Translations under genes and position numbers: made by a program
Shown here: positions 4,822 through 6,568 of the stretch, piece after piece
Layout of the letters: every line of letters begins with the position of its first letter
Position numbering within the stretch: position 1 is the stretch's first letter
Assembly: GCA_017743585.1 (NCBI GenBank)
Contig: JAGHYP010000164.1
Coordinates: 1-6,568, forward strand
Origin: Chloroflexota bacterium
GTDB taxonomy: Bacteria > Chloroflexota > Anaerolineae > Aggregatilineales > UBA2796
Reading direction: 5' to 3'
Length of the DNA: 6,568 nt
The notes under the pieces: generated by a model
The model's input: only the letters and a program-made list of their open reading frames with translations
Told to the model about the DNA's origin: nothing
The model's database searches: none

Positions 4822-5612
4822 GCCGATTGTTTCTATCGCTCTGTCTGAGCGCGCTCGCGCTGCTCGCGCTGATGGCGCCGCTACCGCTCAGCCACGCGCA
4901 AGATGCCACACCGACGCCGACCGCGTTCATGCGCGTGCGCCCAGACGCGGAATTTCAGCCGTTACAGCGCGGCGTGCCGATTGTAGGTGAACTCAAAGAC
5001 GCGCGCAGCGTTCATCGCTTCGCCGTGTTTGCCGCGGCGAACGACGTGATCAGCTTCGGCATGTTCCCTGAGCCAGGTAGCGCGCTCGTGCCGCGCTTCG
5101 AGGTCTACGCGCCGAACGGCGAGCGCGTGGCAATCGGCAGCGCGCCCTTCGCCGCCGTGATCGGCTATCGCGCGCCCGCCACAGGCGCTTACATCGTTTT
5201 CGCACGCGCTGAGCGCGGCAGCGGCGCGTACAGCTTCTGGGTGAACAGCGGCGAGACCTTGCGCGACCTGTGGCGCGGCGAGCTAGTCCCCGGTCAAACC
5301 ATGCAAGGCGCGCTTTTGCGCCGCTCCGACCGCGATATATGGCAGGTCGCCTTGCAAAGCGGCACCCCGATTGAAATAGCGCTAAAGACCGACGATCCGA
5401 CGCTCAATGTGACCTTAGCAATCATCGCGCCTGATGGCACGCTGCTGACGGCTGTGCCGGGCGGCGACGTGCCGTTGCTCTACGTGCCGCAAGATGGGCG
5501 CTACACCCTGCAAGTTTACGCGCCGCGAGCGGCTGCCAGCGGCACATACCGTATCAGGTTGCGCTTGTTGAGCGCCCTGCCAACTCCGACCTTTGGCCCG
5601 GTAGTCAACTAG
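4818..5612 (+). CDS. Secreted protein with two PPC-like beta domains
   Basis: The 264 residues begin with a signal peptide (hydrophobic core about 4-22, likely cleavage after SHA at 25-27). A short TPTPT spacer follows. Two homologous beta-sandwich units come next, at about 52-143 and 154-250. Each has a 'phi-x-x-x-AP(N/D)G' strand-turn (EVYAPNGERV; AIIAPDGTLL) and a 'G-x-Y-phi' strand (GAYIVF; GRYTLQV). This layout matches bacterial pre-peptidase C-terminal (PPC) domains, non-catalytic units of secreted proteins. There is no catalytic domain, and I infer a binding or structural role outside the membrane. The ATG at 4818 is chosen over earlier in-frame starts because it gives the signal peptide and overlaps the Nudix stop as ATGA, a mark of translational coupling. 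No independent Shine-Dalgarno is evident. The C-terminal tail is another short Pro-Thr stretch. The stop overlaps the convergent hydrolase stop. Confidence 0.9.
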   Translation: MSRLFLSLCLSALALLALMAPLPLSHAQDATPTPTAFMRVRPDAEFQPLQRGVPIVGELKDARSVHRFAVFAAANDVISFGMFPEPGSALVPRFEVYAPNGERVAIGSAPFAAVIGYRAPATGAYIVFARAERGSGAYSFWVNSGETLRDLWRGELVPGQTMQGALLRRSDRDIWQVALQSGTPIEIALKTDDPTLNVTLAIIAPDGTLLTAVPGGDVPLLYVPQDGRYTLQVYAPRAAASGTYRIRLRLLSALPTPTFGPVVN

Positions 5613-6568
5613 GGCATTTGGCGCGCGAGGATCGCGGCCAGCGCGCTCTTCCCGCTGCTGCTCAGATGCACCCCGTCGCCGATCAAGACGCCGCTCGGAT
5701 TGCTGCTCCAGAAGGCGTTCAATATGCCGCCATGCTCGGGGGAAGGCGGGGCGATGAGCGCCGCCTCGACTTCAGCGCGCGTCATGTTGCCGACTAGGTG
5801 CGCTGTGCCTGTCAGCGCGCCACTGATATCTATGCAACGCACTTGTGGCAACGCCAAACTGCCGCTGCGGCACGCCGCCGCGATCGCAGCGTTGAAGGCT
5901 GCCACGCGATCGTTGCTGAAGCCGCCCGCGAAGCTCAGCGCGAATGGCGCGGGCGCGCCAAAGTAAAAGTTGACCACCAAAATCTTGCCGCTCGGGTTGC
6001 GCGACGCCAGCTGCCTTGCCAATTTGCCGAGCGCAGCGGCGTAGCTGTTCGCCTCGCCGCCCGTCAGGTCGTTGATGAACGGCATCAGCACTGTGTAAGC
6101 GCAATTATCCGCCAAGAGCTGCGCAAAAGCGCTTGTGTTGAAATAGCTGGGATGATTCGGCGCGCTGATGGCAGTCGCTGCCGCTGTGCGATTGAAAACG
6201 CGCATCTTTGCATCGCCGCGATTGCGAAACTGCGCCGCCAGATAGGCGCCGAGCGGCGCGAAGCGCAGCGAGACGAAGCCGATGCCGCTCACTCCGAAGA
6301 CGGCGTCGCCCTGCGCCACTGAGTCGCCGACCACGCTTGTGCAGCGCTCGACTGAGCCGCTTTGCAGCGCCGCTCGTGGCGGCCGCGTGGCTGTAGCAGT
6401 TGGCAAAGGCGTCTCGGTCGGCGTTGCAGTAGCAGTTGGCGTGGATGTATCTGTGGCAGTTGCGGTTGCTGTTGCAGTAGCAGTCGCAGTGGCAGGCGGC
6501 GGCGCGAGCGGGACGTTCGTCCTAGTCGGGCGCGGCGTGACGGTCTCAGTTGGCGCCGCGGCGATAGC
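5609..6568 (-). CDS. SGNH/GDSL-family hydrolase with T/P-rich linker (5' partial)
   Basis: SGNH hydrolases are serine esterases or lipases acting on esters such as acetylated glycans or lipids. Numbered from the TTG at 6406, block I is VVGDSVAQG with nucleophile S29. Block III is MPFINDL (N112-D113), with Phe-Ile where the usual Gly-x stands. Block V is GDGVHLSSSG, with D244 and H247 completing the triad. A further 54 codons are open upstream to the window edge, encoding a T/P/A linker, so TTG 6406 is not the start; the start, and presumably a signal peptide or membrane anchor, lies beyond the window. Together with the linker this suggests an extracytoplasmic enzyme. The cysteines at 22, 102, 179 and 191 could form disulfides outside the cell. 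The substrate cannot be told. The gene is convergent with the PPC gene, sharing a CTAG at the stops, and has no terminator space of its own. Confidence 0.88.
   Translation of the reverse strand, partial: AIAAAPTETVTPRPTRTNVPLAPPPATATATATATATATDTSTPTATATPTETPLPTATATRPPRAALQSGSVERCTSVVGDSVAQGDAVFGVSGIGFVSLRFAPLGAYLAAQFRNRGDAKMRVFNRTAAATAISAPNHPSYFNTSAFAQLLADNCAYTVLMPFINDLTGGEANSYAAALGKLARQLASRNPSGKILVVNFYFGAPAPFALSFAGGFSNDRVAAFNAAIAAACRSGSLALPQVRCIDISGALTGTAHLVGNMTRAEVEAALIAPPSPEHGGILNAFWSSNPSGVLIGDGVHLSSSGKSALAAILARQMP
6377..6553 (-). repeat. T/P/A linker-coding low-complexity repeat of the SGNH hydrolase
   Basis: The strand encoding the hydrolase carries ACN-GCN and ACN-CCN codons over about 59 residues, with a core of alternating Thr-Ala. 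Its TATATDTSTP block is shared with the linker of the first gene of the window. It is expected to be an extended stalk between an N-terminal anchor and the catalytic domain. Confidence 0.7.

Noticed and set aside
4032..5612. CBASS-like defence operon, suggested by the SMODS-associated flavour of the Nudix domain
   Set aside because: There is no CD-NTase, TIR, effector nuclease or pore-forming effector in the window, and the coupled partner is a secreted PPC-type protein.
5700..6396. Plus-strand frames opposite the SGNH hydrolase
   Set aside because: The catalytic blocks are clearly on the minus strand. The plus-strand translations are Arg/Ala-rich antisense shadows.

Overview
The window looks like chromosomal DNA of a GC-rich bacterium, most likely a member of the Chloroflexota (Anaerolineae-like, perhaps thermophilic). 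This rests on style rather than a marker gene. Three predicted exported proteins carry long Thr/Pro/Ala linkers, the coding bias favours GCG, CGC and GGC, and RNase Y is of an ordinary bacterial type. There is no rRNA, tRNA, CRISPR array, transposase or phage gene.

Layout. (1) 2-1645, plus strand: two tandem paralogous surface proteins 18 bp apart, the first cut by the window edge. Each has a membrane segment, a T/P-rich stalk and a C-terminal domain of roughly 100-125 residues with two conserved cysteines. (2) 1656-3230, minus strand: a complete rny (RNase Y), whose stop lies only 10 bp from the stop of the preceding convergent gene. (3) 3231-4031: a gene-poor stretch. It holds the rny leader (Shine-Dalgarno, a GC hairpin, a perfect 10-bp tandem repeat, a possible -10 box and a 28-bp near-perfect palindrome), two very small minus-strand reading frames of doubtful reality, a TATAAT box, and what appears to be the N-terminal stump of a GT-C/family-39 type membrane glycosyltransferase. 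(4) 4032-4821, plus strand: a Nudix-family protein with an N-terminal helical domain, split by a +1 frame change near 4375-4400. (5) 4818-5612, plus strand: a secreted protein with two PPC-like beta domains, coupled to the Nudix gene by an ATGA start/stop overlap. (6) 5609-6568, minus strand: an SGNH/GDSL hydrolase behind a T/P-rich linker, cut by the window edge. Its stop codon overlaps that of the PPC gene within one CTAG.

How the parts relate. Four of the six well-supported genes are predicted to be exported or membrane-anchored with their main domain outside the cell, and rny is a membrane-tethered RNA decay enzyme. Apart from the tandem paralogs and the Nudix-PPC coupling, nothing shows that the genes form one pathway. 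I see no convincing undescribed system. The items most worth following are the paralogous stalked proteins, the broken Nudix gene with its unusual Nudix box and fused N-terminal domain, the glycosyltransferase stump, and the structured rny upstream region.
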